From contig JACVTC010000050.1 of NCBI GenBank assembly GCA_016946835.1, forward strand, positions 247,501 through 311,500: a stretch of 64,000 nt of DNA, read 5' to 3'. Position 1 is the first letter of the stretch; each line of letters opens with the position of its first letter. The notes under the pieces are model-generated. The model was not told the DNA's origin. It saw nothing but the letters and a program-made list of their open reading frames with translations, and did not search any database. A program made the translations under genes and the position numbers. Of this stretch, positions 1-11,243 are shown piece by piece. This DNA comes from Neocallimastix lanati (nom. inval.) (lineage: Eukaryota > Neocallimastigomycota > Neocallimastigomycetes > Neocallimastigales > Neocallimastigaceae).

Positions 1-251
1 TATATAATTATAAAAAATATAATAATATTAATTGAATTATTAATAAATTTCTAAAAAGTTATAAATAAAATAGTTTTTAAACTGTTTGATTTATAAACAG
101 TTATACTTAATATTTATTTCTTATATATATATTTTTTATTAAAAAAAAAAAAAAATTTAATATGTAGTTCTTAATATATTTTTTTTTATAAATTTTTTTT
201 TTATTAATTTTTTTTTATTATTTTATTTTTATTAATATTAAAATAAAAAAG

Positions 252-415
252 AATATTGTAAAGATTTTAACCCAGCACCAAAAGAACCATCTAATGATGA
301 ATTACTTGATGTAATTTTGAGTGAACTTGAAAGGGCAAGAGATAAGATTCAAAATGGAGAAAGTCTCAGTGATACAGATGACGATGACGATGATGATGAT
401 GACAATGATAATTAA
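252..415 (+). CDS. Terminal exon of a gene entering from the left, acidic C-terminus
   Basis: An open stretch follows an AT-rich intron-like sequence ending in AAG and reads in one frame to a TAA at 413-415. It encodes about 54 residues: a helical part (ELLDVILSELERARDKI) and a tail of about ten Asp/Asn residues. Its base composition is clearly richer in G and C than the flanks, as in the other exons here. I do not recognise the protein. Acidic tails like this are common on nuclear and chaperone-type proteins, but that is not enough to name it. The upstream exons lie outside the window or in the first 240 bases, where I find nothing convincing. The acceptor at 250-251 is the best guess. Confidence 0.6.
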
Positions 416-725
416 ATATAGATATAGATAGAAAGATTACTTGTGAAAATTTTTTTTTTCTTTACGAAAAGTTTTATTATAATATAAAAAGTTTTATTAT
501 ATTATAAATATAATAATTATCATAAACTATAATAATTTATTTTACGTATTTATATTGGTAAATTAATGTTTAATTTTTTTTTCGTAAGGGTTGCTTTATT
601 TTATAAATAGATTCTAATTACTAAGTTATCACTTAATAATTATTAGTATTTAATTTATAGAAAAAAAAAATAAAAAAAAAAAATAAAAAAAAAAAAATAA
701 AAAAAAAATAAGAATAAAAAATAAG

Positions 726-758
<33 letters not shown>

Positions 759-3700
759 AATAAAAATTAAAAATACAAAAAAAAAAATTATTTAAATATG
801 ACTCTAAATGGTATATTATCATACATACAAATTTTCAAATAAAGTATTTTTTAAAATTTGTATTAGTAGTAATTCATTGACAACTATATCCAAAATTATT
901 ATTATTGTTGTTGTTATTTTTATTTTTATTATTATGATTATTGTATGACTAAATATTATATTATGTTTTAGATATGAAGATATTATAGAATTTCATATTA
1001 TCAAATTAATTAATAATAGTATTTTATTAAATCTATATTTACATCTTTATATTTATATATATCATAAGATCACTTTGACTTTATTTTATCAAAATAATTC
1101 ATGTATGTTAATATTTTTTTTTATCGTACTATTCTATATTTTTTTATATTATATTTTTATTATAATACCTTATATTTTATTAAACAGAATTAAAAATTGA
1201 AGTAGACAATAAATAATAAATATTTATTATAATTTTATTTATTTATTTATTTATTTATTTATACATTTATATATTTTATTAAAAAAATAATATCATTAAA
1301 TAGAATAATCTACCATTTTAATGTGTCTACTAAATAATATAAAAGTTTCAATTTTTTTTTCTCTCTATTAGTCATTATCTTTATTAAATAATTAACAATA
1401 TAAGGAACCTATATATCACCTTGTGTAACACGTGATTGTTACGATACAAATAAATAAATTATTAAAAAATAAAATACAATAAAATACAGTAAAATATAAT
1501 AAAATAAAAAATTTTTTATATTCTATTAAAAATTTTTAAACTTTAAATTATAGTCTATATAGTTGACATGTCTTAGTTACACAAAAAATAACTATAAATA
1601 AAGAAATAAAGGAAATGATTTTATTATTTTTAAAATTAAGAATATTTAAATAGATATAAATTTTAATCTTTTACTTTATAATAAAGTATTTTTTTTTTTT
1701 TTTTTATATTTTAATACTTTATATTTTTTATGACCATATTTTTATTTCTATAGTAAAAATATATTTAATAAAGCTGACTTTTTTTTTAATTTTTATTTTT
1801 ATAATTTTTATTTCTATTATTTTTATAATTTTTATAATTTTTATTTCCATTATTCTTTTATTTATTATATAAACATTGATCAAATAATTGAATAATTAAT
1901 TTATTTTTTTTTAATTATTCAGTTATTATTTTTGTTTTCTTATAATAAAGTAATATATATTGTACTTTTAATTTTAAATCCAAATTCTTTAAATATATAA
2001 ATATAATATTATTTAAATTTTTTTTTATTTTTATTTTATAAATAAAATTAATTTAACAAATATATAAATTAAAAATAAATTAGTATATTAAACAATATAT
2101 TATGTAATATATTATATTATAAAAAGAAACAAACTTTAAAAATTTTATTCATAAATTTTATTTAAAAAAATTCCCTTTTTTTTTTATTTGAAGAAGTATA
2201 ATAAAAATATTTATAAAATTGAAAAAGAATAATATTAATATTAAATAAAATATATTATCATATTATCATAATATTATATTAATATATATTAATTTTAATT
2301 AATATATAATATGAAATTATTTTAGTACTCTGAGAGGGCTTTTTTTTTTATTATTACTATTATTCATTATTATTATTATTTTATACTATTTTAAATTTTT
2401 TTAATAAAATTATATTTTATTATATATATACTTATTTTAAAAATGATAAATATAAAATTGGAAGATAACAGCTGATTTAGTTTAAGTTCTACCCTTGGGA
2501 TTTAGTATAATCTAAACAAGATTTTTTTGTTTTATTTTTAAATAACCATATATATCAAATTAAAATAAAATGATTTTATTATTTCAATTTGTATTACTTT
2601 TATATTTATTTTTATAATTATAATTTTATTTATATTTATTTCTTCATATTTTATTTTATTTTATTTTTTATATTTAATTTTATATTTAATTTTTTATATT
2701 TAATTTTATATTTAATTTTTTATATTTAATTTTATATTTTTTTATTATATTTAATTTTTTATATTTAATTTTTTATATTTAATTTTTTATATTTATTTAA
2801 TAAAAATTAATTTAAATCAAAATATAGAAATCCGATAAAAATTATTTTAAAAAAAATAAATTTCTTCTTATGTTAAAATTCAAATATATTTAATTATATT
2901 ATATGCTAAAAAAAAAAAAAAAAAAAAAAAGGACGTATATATTCAAGGACCACTTTTTTATTCTAGTTTCGTTTAATTTTTTTTTCATATTTAAATATTA
3001 GACTTTTTATTTTAAAATTTTTTTTTTTTTTTAAATTTTGATATGTTAATTTTTTATTATTTTATTCTATATCTTTTCAATTTAATAATTAATATATATT
3101 TAAACCATTAAATTACATAATAAATTATACTATAAAATTCAATAGAAAGTAACATAATCTTTTAATAAATACAAAAAAACATTTTATAATTTATTATAAA
3201 TTAAATATTTTTTAATAATCTTTTTATTTAGTAATTCATTAATTGATGAAATATTGTTATAATATATGTAGATAATATATCTTCATATAATAGTCTATAT
3301 TAAATAAAATATTCATTTATTTTATATAATAGTCTATATTAAAGTAAAATATTCATTTGTGTCAATATTCATTTTTATTATATAAAATAAAATTAATAAA
3401 ATAAATATTAAAATAATTATAATATATATATTTTTTTTATATTTATATCCTTTTTTTTTAATTAGGTCAAATACATAATATATATAAAAAATAAAGTAAA
3501 AAATAAAATAAATAAAATAAAATTAATAAAAAATAGTTTATATTAATAATAATAATAATAAAATATTTATATAAATAGTGTATTCTTTATTACCTTTTTT
3601 CATTATTTATCCCTAAAAATTTTGCATCATTTTGTTCTATTTTATTTTATTTATTTTATTTTTTTTTTTTTTATTTTTTTTTTATTTTTTTTTTTTATTT

Positions 3701-4179
3701 TTTTTTATTTTTTTTTATTTATTTTTTTTTTTTTTGGATTCAAAACATTATTTTTTTATTTATTTTTAATTTTCGTTATATTTATTAAAAAATTTATATA
3801 TTAATATAAAAATTCAAATTATATTTTATTTAATTAAATTACTTCCATATTTTTTTTTTCTATTTTAAAATAAATGCAACATCAATTTAACAAAAATACA
3901 TAAAACATCTATTCATTTTTCAAATACGTAACTTTTATAAATAAATATTATCTTATTAAACAATAGGTAATTATATATATATATAATTATTAAATGATTA
4001 TTATTTCTTATTACCGATTTTTTATCAATAAAACGTTACATTGATTTATTTAAAATAATTTAATACTATTAAAATTATTTGTATATATATAAACAATATC
4101 TAAAAAAAAAATACACTTGTTTGTTTTTTATTTTCATTTCTTTTTTTTATTTTTTATTTTTTTTATTTTTATTTTTATA

Positions 4180-4327
4180 TTGTTTTTATTTTATTTTATT
4201 TTATTTTATTTTATTTTATTTTATTTTATTTTATTTTATTTTATTTTATTTTATTTTATTTTATTTTATTTTATTTTATTTTATTTTATTTTATTTTATT
4301 TTATTTTATTTTATTTTATTTTATTTT
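4180..4327. repeat. (TTTTA)n pentanucleotide array
   Basis: About 29 nearly uninterrupted copies of TTTTA. It is followed by an (AAT)n array at 4388-4443. A similar array at 35.85-36.09 kb forms the tail of a SINE-like element, so some of these arrays may be expanded retroelement tails. I see no element body attached here. Confidence 0.9.
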
Positions 4328-4387
4328 TATCATATTTAATATTTCTAAATTTTAAAATAATTTTTCAAAAAAAAATAAAATAAAAAC

Positions 4388-4443
<56 letters not shown>
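4388..4443. repeat. (AAT)n microsatellite
   Basis: About 18 perfect copies of AAT. It lies roughly 270 bases upstream of the start codon at 4718. Confidence 0.9.
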
Positions 4444-4446
<3 letters not shown>

Positions 4447-4717
4447 TAAAAAGTATTATATCATTTAAAATTATGAATATTGACACCTTATAATTTTCTT
4501 ATATTAATTAGATATATAATAAATAAATTAAATTTCAATATTTAAAAATAATAAACAAACAAATAAATAAATATAGAATATTAAAATAATAGAATTATTC
4601 ATTTATTGTTATTTTATTGTTTTTTTTTTTTTTTTAACATATTATATATTTATAACATTATTATATTTTATTTTCAATTATAAATATAAGAAGATTTCAT
4701 ATATAATCATAAAAGCT

Positions 4718-6089
4718 ATGGATACAAATAAAGAATACTTGAATTCTTATTCAAATAAGAATTCTTTAAAAAATTATGGACGTTCAATAAGTTCACCTAA
4801 TTTTGAAATTTCAAATGATTTAAATAATTCAATGCAAGATAAAAATCTTTATTTAAAATACAGTAGTAATGGTAATGACAATTACTGTGACAATAGATAT
4901 ACAAACAATTATATCAACATTAAAAAAAATTCAAATAATAATTTATATGACAATGATATTAGAATGAATATGTCTACTTTTGAAAGTAATAATTATAATT
5001 TAAATATGGACTCAAGAGAACAATATACAAATAAGAAAAATAATGACATTTGGACATCCGAAAAAATGTACATAACAAAATCAAATTTGAATTCATATAA
5101 TAAAATTAATAAAAATAATATTTCTTCCACTTCTTTTAATGACAATTTAATAGAGAATAATAGAAAAAGAAAATATACATATAATTATAATAATTATAAT
5201 AATATTTATATTAACAACAACAACAACAACAATAATAATAATAATAATATACCTAAATCTTCAATGTCATATAATAATATTTCATCTACTTCTTCTTCGG
5301 AATCTTTATTAAATAATCAATTTATGAATGAAAATTATTTAAAATATAAGAAATCAAAACCTAAATGTCAATTTTCTACACTATCTATTAATACCACTTT
5401 AAATGATACCATAGACAAAATAGAACAAAAAAAGTCTAAATCATCCTACTTTCCATTAACACCTACCAGAACACCAAATACCTCAAGAGAAAGTTTATTA
5501 AAATTACCATGTCCTATCAACAAAGTAGAAAAATATGATAACTATCCTTTTTATTATACAACATTAAATAATGAAATGAAAAGTTCTTATTCCTACGATA
5601 AACCAAATAATATAATAATAAATAAAAATGTTCATGAAGATGATTTTTTGAATAATACAAATATAAAGCGAACAATATCTGAAAAAATTGATCAAATAGA
5701 TAAAATCTGTTCAGATTTTGGAAATGAAAGAGATAAACAAAATTCATATTATTCATCTTATCAAACTAATTTTAATACTTTTCCAAAAAATATTTCAAAC
5801 GTACAATTAATTAATGAAATAGATAATAAGAAACGTAGCCATCAGCAATTATATGATGATGGTTACAATTATCTAAAATCAAAAAATAAAGGTAAAAATT
5901 GTAACAATGAAGAAAAAAGATCAAATAATAAAAATGATTATCCTCAATCATCCCAAAAATCTTTTAATGAATATTCCGTTGACAATGATTATGAAAATCC
6001 ATTTTCTTCAATTAAAAAGATAAGAATAAATAATAACGATAATATTGATAATATGAAAATTTCAAATTCATTTTTTTCTCCTTCCTATT

Positions 6090-6120
<31 letters not shown>

Positions 6121-6717
6121 TAGAATAGAGTCTATAAATCGGAATAATAAAATTAATATTCAATCATTGGTTTGTAATAATAATGATGTTGAAAAAGGTA
6201 TTAATAGCTATAATGATTATAAAAGTTCAAGTAATGATAAAAAGAACCATTTATCATATGATACAAATTTATTTAAAATAAATAACAATAATGAAATAAA
6301 AAGTATCAGTGAAAAAAATAATTCTTTAGACAAACGAAACAGAAAGGACTATAATAACAATTCATTATCAACAGATATTAATAGCAGTTTTGAAACGGAC
6401 TATAGTGACAGTAATATTAAAGACTATAAATATGAGAATTATAACTATAAAAAACAAAGTTCATATTGTAATGAATTAACTAATTATAGTCAAAGAAAGT
6501 TAGATGAACCGTCATGTAGTTGGAATATAAATGATAACTATTATAATTATCGAAATAATGATTATAACTATAACTCTCCTTCGACCCCATTATATATACA
6601 ACCTAGTAATGACCCAAAAACAAATAAAAGTAAAGATACTTTTGATATTAATAAAACATATCAATATTATTTATCTAAAGAAAATACTTATAAAGAAACT
6701 TCTCTTAATAATAATGA

Positions 6718-6751
<34 letters not shown>

Positions 6752-7714
6752 CTCTTTTCATCCTATACATATCCTTATTTAGATTCATATTCAAATAAAA
6801 ATAAAATTTCAAATATTTCAAATCATTTACATACACCTCATTCAATTTATAAAACAAAATCATTATCTCCATTATCACAACCTTCGTCGTCATCATACAC
6901 CTATCCAAAAAAATTGTCATCAGGAATAGACTATATATTATCTTCTTTATTAAATAATAATTATAATAATACTATTAATAATAGTATTGATAATTACACA
7001 ACTAAAATATCAGAAAAATCATCGTCTAAAATTAATAACAGTAATAGTAATAATTTATATAATAATAATGATAAAATCAAAAATAGTAGTGGTAATAATA
7101 AATATAAAAGTAAAATTGAATCAAATAGAAACAATAATAAAAATATAAATATAAACAAAAATAATTCATATGATTTTATTATTCCTTCCAAATTTCCATA
7201 TAATTATAATAAATCTTCTTCATCATCTACTAGTACAACTTCAAAAATTTTATCATCATCTACCTATTCAACTTATAAAAATTGTAACTATCATCCATAC
7301 ACTAAAAAGTATTGTATGACATCACCATCCTATTCTTCTTCATTATCTTCACCAATGTCATTACTATCACCTTCTTATATATCATCCTTAAAATCACCAT
7401 ATTTATTATCATTATCATCAACCATGTCAACTTCACCATTACTTTCATTATCACCATTAGAAATAATGAATTCTTATCCATCTAATCGAAAATCAAGAAA
7501 TGAAATAATTGATTTAACCCATACGGATTTATATTTAAAATGTATGACAGAAGAAAATGGTGAAAATACAGAAGGATGGTTATGGAATTCTGAACTTCTT
7601 ACTAAATATAAAAATGAATTCACCAATTTAGATAGTATTACTATTCCATCAGCCTCTGTTGAAGTAGATGATATTATTCTTACAGAAGAAGATTTAAAAT
7701 TATTTCATTATTAA
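4718..7714 (+). CDS. Asn/Ser/Tyr-rich low-complexity protein with C-terminal SUMO-interaction-like motifs
   Basis: A single intact 998-codon frame from ATG at 4718 to TAA at 7712-7714. Most of the protein is disordered: Asn runs near residues 167-176, 466-475 and 670-680, and Ser/Pro/Tyr-rich stretches with many SP and TP pairs towards the C-terminus (about 880-920). No folded domain is visible. The last 75 residues are more complex and look conserved: they carry EIIDLTHTD (about 929-937), which fits the classic SUMO-interaction core (I/V)-I-D-L-T, and DIILTEED (about 985-992), a hydrophobic patch followed by acidic residues. A role as a transcription or signalling regulator would fit, but no function can be assigned. 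The open frame is the main evidence: random DNA this AT-rich would not stay open for 3 kb. The stop codon sits inside a perfect inverted repeat (7700-7783). Confidence 0.85.
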
Positions 7715-7783
7715 TAAAATGAATAGTTCAATTAATATGTATATATATTAATTGAACTATTCATTTTATTAATAATGAAATAA
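7700..7783. repeat. Perfect 39-bp inverted repeat spanning the stop codon
   Basis: Arms 7700-7738 and 7745-7783 are exact reverse complements, separated by a 6-nt loop. The left arm contains the last codons and the TAA of the 998-residue gene; the right arm lies in the 3' flank. It ends next to a poly(A) run at 7782-7799. The transcript would form a very stable hairpin at the end of the reading frame. It could be a 3'-end processing or termination structure, a hairpin-type mobile element, or an assembly or replication artefact. Confidence 0.95.
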
Positions 7784-7992
7784 AAAAAAAAAAAAAAAAT
7801 TGAATCATTGATTATTACTTATTATTTATTATTTATTTAATATTTGTTTATTATTATATTACTTTTTTTTTTCTTTTTATTACTCTCTTTAATCATCATA
7901 TTATCATAATATTTCTTTCCTTTCTTTATTATTATTATTGTTATTATTTTGTTTTGTTTTTGATATTTTACTCATACCATTGTTTTTTTTTT

Positions 7993-8034
<42 letters not shown>

Positions 8035-8090
8035 ATTTTATTTATTTTATATGTTATTAGTATATTATTTTATTATTATATTTTTATTTT

Positions 8091-8121
<31 letters not shown>

Positions 8122-8774
8122 CTAATTTTATTATTTTATTATCATTTAAAATACCATGTAATAATGTACTATATTATATTTTATTATGATATTTATATAA
8201 TATAATTATAAATGTATATAATAAATATATAAGATTTTTAATAATAAATAAAAAAATAATTTCAACAACAATATTATAAAAAAATTTTTTTAAAAATAAA
8301 AAAAAAAATGAAACTATTAAAATTAAAATTATATGGTATATTTTTTACCATATAATTTTTATAGAAAAGTTACACAAAAAAAAAAGATTTTAATAATATT
8401 AAAATTGTAATGAAACAAAAAATAAATATAAAATAAAATAAAACTTTAAAATATATATTAATTTTATTATAATATTATCATTACTATAATTAATTAAAAT
8501 AAATAATAAAAATAATATAAAGTTTAATTAGTAATAATTTGGTTATAATAATATTAATTATTATGAACAATTTTGATAAAAAATTTTTTACAATATATTC
8601 ATAATAAAAATAATAATAAATAGTATATATAGCAATAAAAAATATTAAAAAATACTTAAAAATAGTTTTACAAAAGTTACAAAATTGATATTTGAAATTA
8701 ATATTCATTTATACCTTTTTTTTTTTTTTTTTTATTATAAGTATATATTGTTATTGTTGTTTTTAACGTTAAAT

Positions 8775-9230
8775 ATTATTTTATTTTATTTTATTTTATT
8801 TTATTTTTATTTTTACTAATACTTTATTCTTTTATATTACTTCACTATTTATTTTATTTTATTTTATTTTATTTTATTTTATTTTTATTTTTATTAATAC
8901 TTTACTCTTTTATATTACTTCACTATTTATTTTATTTTATTTTATTTTATTTTATTTTATTTTATTTTATTTTATTCAATCTGTACTTTATATTCATATT
9001 TCAACTATTTATTTTATTTTATTTTATTCAATCTGTACTTTATATTCATATTTCAACTATTTATTTTATTTTATTTTATTTTATTTTATTTTATTCAATC
9101 TGTACTTTATATCTATATTTCAACTATTTATTTTATTTTATTTTATTTTATTCAATCTGTACTTATATTCATATTCAATATTTATTTTTATTCAATCTGT
9201 ACTTTATATCTTTATTTCAACTATTTATTT
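8775..9230. repeat. Degenerate TTTTA minisatellite with interspersed unit
   Basis: Blocks of TTTTA copies are separated by recurring spacers: a spacer containing TTCAATCTGTACTTTATAT and CATATTTCAACTATT occurs about five times from 8985 to 9220, and an earlier spacer with CTTTTATATTACTTCAC occurs twice (near 8833 and 8910). The array therefore has a two-level structure with a longer repeat unit. Confidence 0.85.
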
Positions 9231-9770
9231 TAAATAAAAATATTAAAAATAAATGAACTTTATTATGAAAATGTAAAGAAAATTTTAAATGATTAATAAA
9301 TAATGATATTATTATACTTTTGGTCCACATATTAAATTAAAATTAGTGTATTTATAGGTAAGATTGAATAAATTTTCTTGAGGGAATAAATTTTGATTTA
9401 TTATAATTTAATTCCTTTAATACCTTGTTTCATTTCAATATTAGATTAATAGGTTTCAATGACATTGTTAAAGTTTTTGATATTTTTTTTTATTTATTTC
9501 AAAGTACGAGATTCTTTAACCCCAAAAATATTTGAATAAAAACATGAATATACTTAAGATCTTTCATTATACAATTAGTTTTATCTTTTTACAGAAACAT
9601 TTAGTTTATAAAGACAAAAAAAGTAACCAACATTAAATACATAAGTTCTTATAGTAGAATTTCTTTTAATTAAAGATTTTATTAATTTTATTTTATATAT
9701 TTATATAATTAATTTTTTTTTTTTTTAATTAAATTTTTTAAAAAAAAAAAAAAAATGTAAAATGTAATAC

Positions 9771-9920
9771 ATAAAAATATAATTATCTATTTAATAAAGC
9801 ACAGGAAGTGTATTCTCTTCATAAAAATACAATTATCTATTTAATAAAGCACAGGAAGTGTATTCTCTTCATAAAAATATAATTATCTATTTAATAAAGC
9901 ACAGGAAGTGTATTCTCTTC
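9771..9920. repeat. Three tandem copies of a 50-bp unit
   Basis: Units at 9771-9820, 9821-9870 and 9871-9920 are head-to-tail and nearly identical; unit 2 differs by one base. Each ends in CAGGAAGTGTATTCTCTTC. The unit is more complex than the surrounding DNA. Part of it resembles the minus strand at 31130-31175, next to a poly-T tract, so it may derive from a retroelement tail. Confidence 0.95.
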
Positions 9921-10116
9921 TTAGTCTTAAAAATTTAATATATTTTTATAATTGATTTTATAATAATTCGAAAATATTAAAAAATATATATATAAAAACT
10001 AAATTAATTTTGGTAATAATATTGAACATTTCTAAATAAAATAAAATAAAATAAAATAAAAGTAATCTCAAAAATATTTTCAATTTATATTATATATATT
10101 CAAAATAATGTGTATA

Positions 10117-10210
10117 AAATAAATTCAGGAAAAAGTTCATAGGTAATACAATATAGATAAAAAAAAAAGTGGTTTAAGGAAGTGACTTTCTCAGAAATAA
10201 GATAAAGATT
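10117..10210 (-). mobile_element. Possible short fragment of a LINE 3' end
   Basis: The bases at about 10119-10143 match the low-coordinate end of the LINE relic at about 28139-28163 (shared AAATAAATTCAG and AAAAGTTCATA), in the same orientation. Beyond that the similarity is loose (AAGGAA, CTGAAATA-like words). LINE insertions are often 5'-truncated to short 3' pieces, which would fit. The match is short, so this is tentative. Confidence 0.35.
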
Positions 10211-10334
10211 CTTAAAAGTTTTTTTTTTTTTTTAATAAAATATATATATATATATATATTTAATTTTATATATATAATAAATAAAAATAAGAATAAATAA
10301 AAACAATAGCCTATATTTTTGAATTTTTTTTAAG

Positions 10335-10365
<31 letters not shown>

Positions 10366-10605
10366 TATTATGATTATTATTTCCCTTCTATTCATTTCCT
10401 AATTACCAAATTTCTAAATAATTATAAAAAAATTATTAAAATTAATTTATAATAGAAAAAATACTTGTTAAGAAAAAGAAAATATACATACATATATGTA
10501 TATATAACAGAATCAGGGAAAAAAATAAAAATAAAAAAATAAAAAAAATAAAAAAAAAATAAAAAAAAATAATAAAAAAAAAAAAATTAAATTTAGTATT
10601 TTGTT

Positions 10606-10654
<49 letters not shown>

Positions 10655-11007
10655 AAATATAAAAATAAAAATATATAAAAAAATAATAATAATAATAATT
10701 ATAATAATAATAACAATAGGTTTAAAAAATAAAAAAAAAAAAAAATAATATATATAATAATAATAATAATAAAATAATTGAAAAACCGTAGATTAAATGT
10801 CATATTTAAATTTAATTAATGTTTAATCCTTTTCTTTATTTTTTCTTTATTCTATTTTATTTTTAATTTTTTTTTTTTTTTTTTTTATTTCTATTTTTTT
10901 TTATTTCTATTTTTTTTTTTATTATTTTTGTTTTTTATGCTTTTGTTTTTTTATGTTTTTGTTTATATTGTTTTTGTTTATATTGTTTTATTTTTTGTTT
11001 TATTGTT

Positions 11008-11039
<32 letters not shown>

Positions 11040-11200
11040 TATTTTGCATTTTGATTTTATTTATTTTTTTTTTTTTTTTTTTTTTTTGCTTTATTACTTT
11101 TTTATTTTTTTATTTTTTTTTTAATATTCTTTTTTCTTTTTTCTGTTATGTTTTTTTTTTTTTTATTATCATTATTATTTTTTTTATTATGTTTTATTTC

Positions 11201-11233
<33 letters not shown>

Positions 11234-11243
11234 TATAATGATC

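Larger units (their letters stand above)
416..4717. other. Intergenic, AT-rich, no gene seen
   Basis: About 4.3 kb of almost pure A+T with no coding signal. It holds A/AAT-rich runs at 660-790, a TTTA run near 1238-1260, a short palindrome around CACGTG at 1425-1442, a run of TATATTTAATTT-type repeats at 2660-2790, a 35-bp tandem duplication at 3285-3358, poly-T blocks at 3660-3735, a (TTTTA)n array at 4180-4327 and an (AAT)n array at 4388-4443. Open frames over these low-complexity runs are not credible genes. The last few hundred bases presumably contain the promoter of the gene starting at 4718; no specific element is evident. Confidence 0.7.
7784..11243. other. Intergenic between two convergent genes, no gene seen
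   Basis: About 3.5 kb lying between the 3' ends of a plus-strand and a minus-strand gene. It contains poly-T and (ATT)n runs near 7920-8040, a 14-bp hairpin at 8325-8359, a degenerate TTTTA minisatellite at 8775-9230, a slightly more complex but non-coding stretch at 9240-9720, a 50-bp triple repeat at 9771-9920, a short stretch matching the end of the LINE relic at 10117-10150, and long poly-T tracts at 10611-10648 and 10920-11220. No RNA gene was recognised. Confidence 0.7.

Noticed and set aside
3622-4383. Phe/Ile/Leu-rich open frames
   Set aside because: They are translations of poly-T and TTTTA repeats; no complex sequence in any frame.
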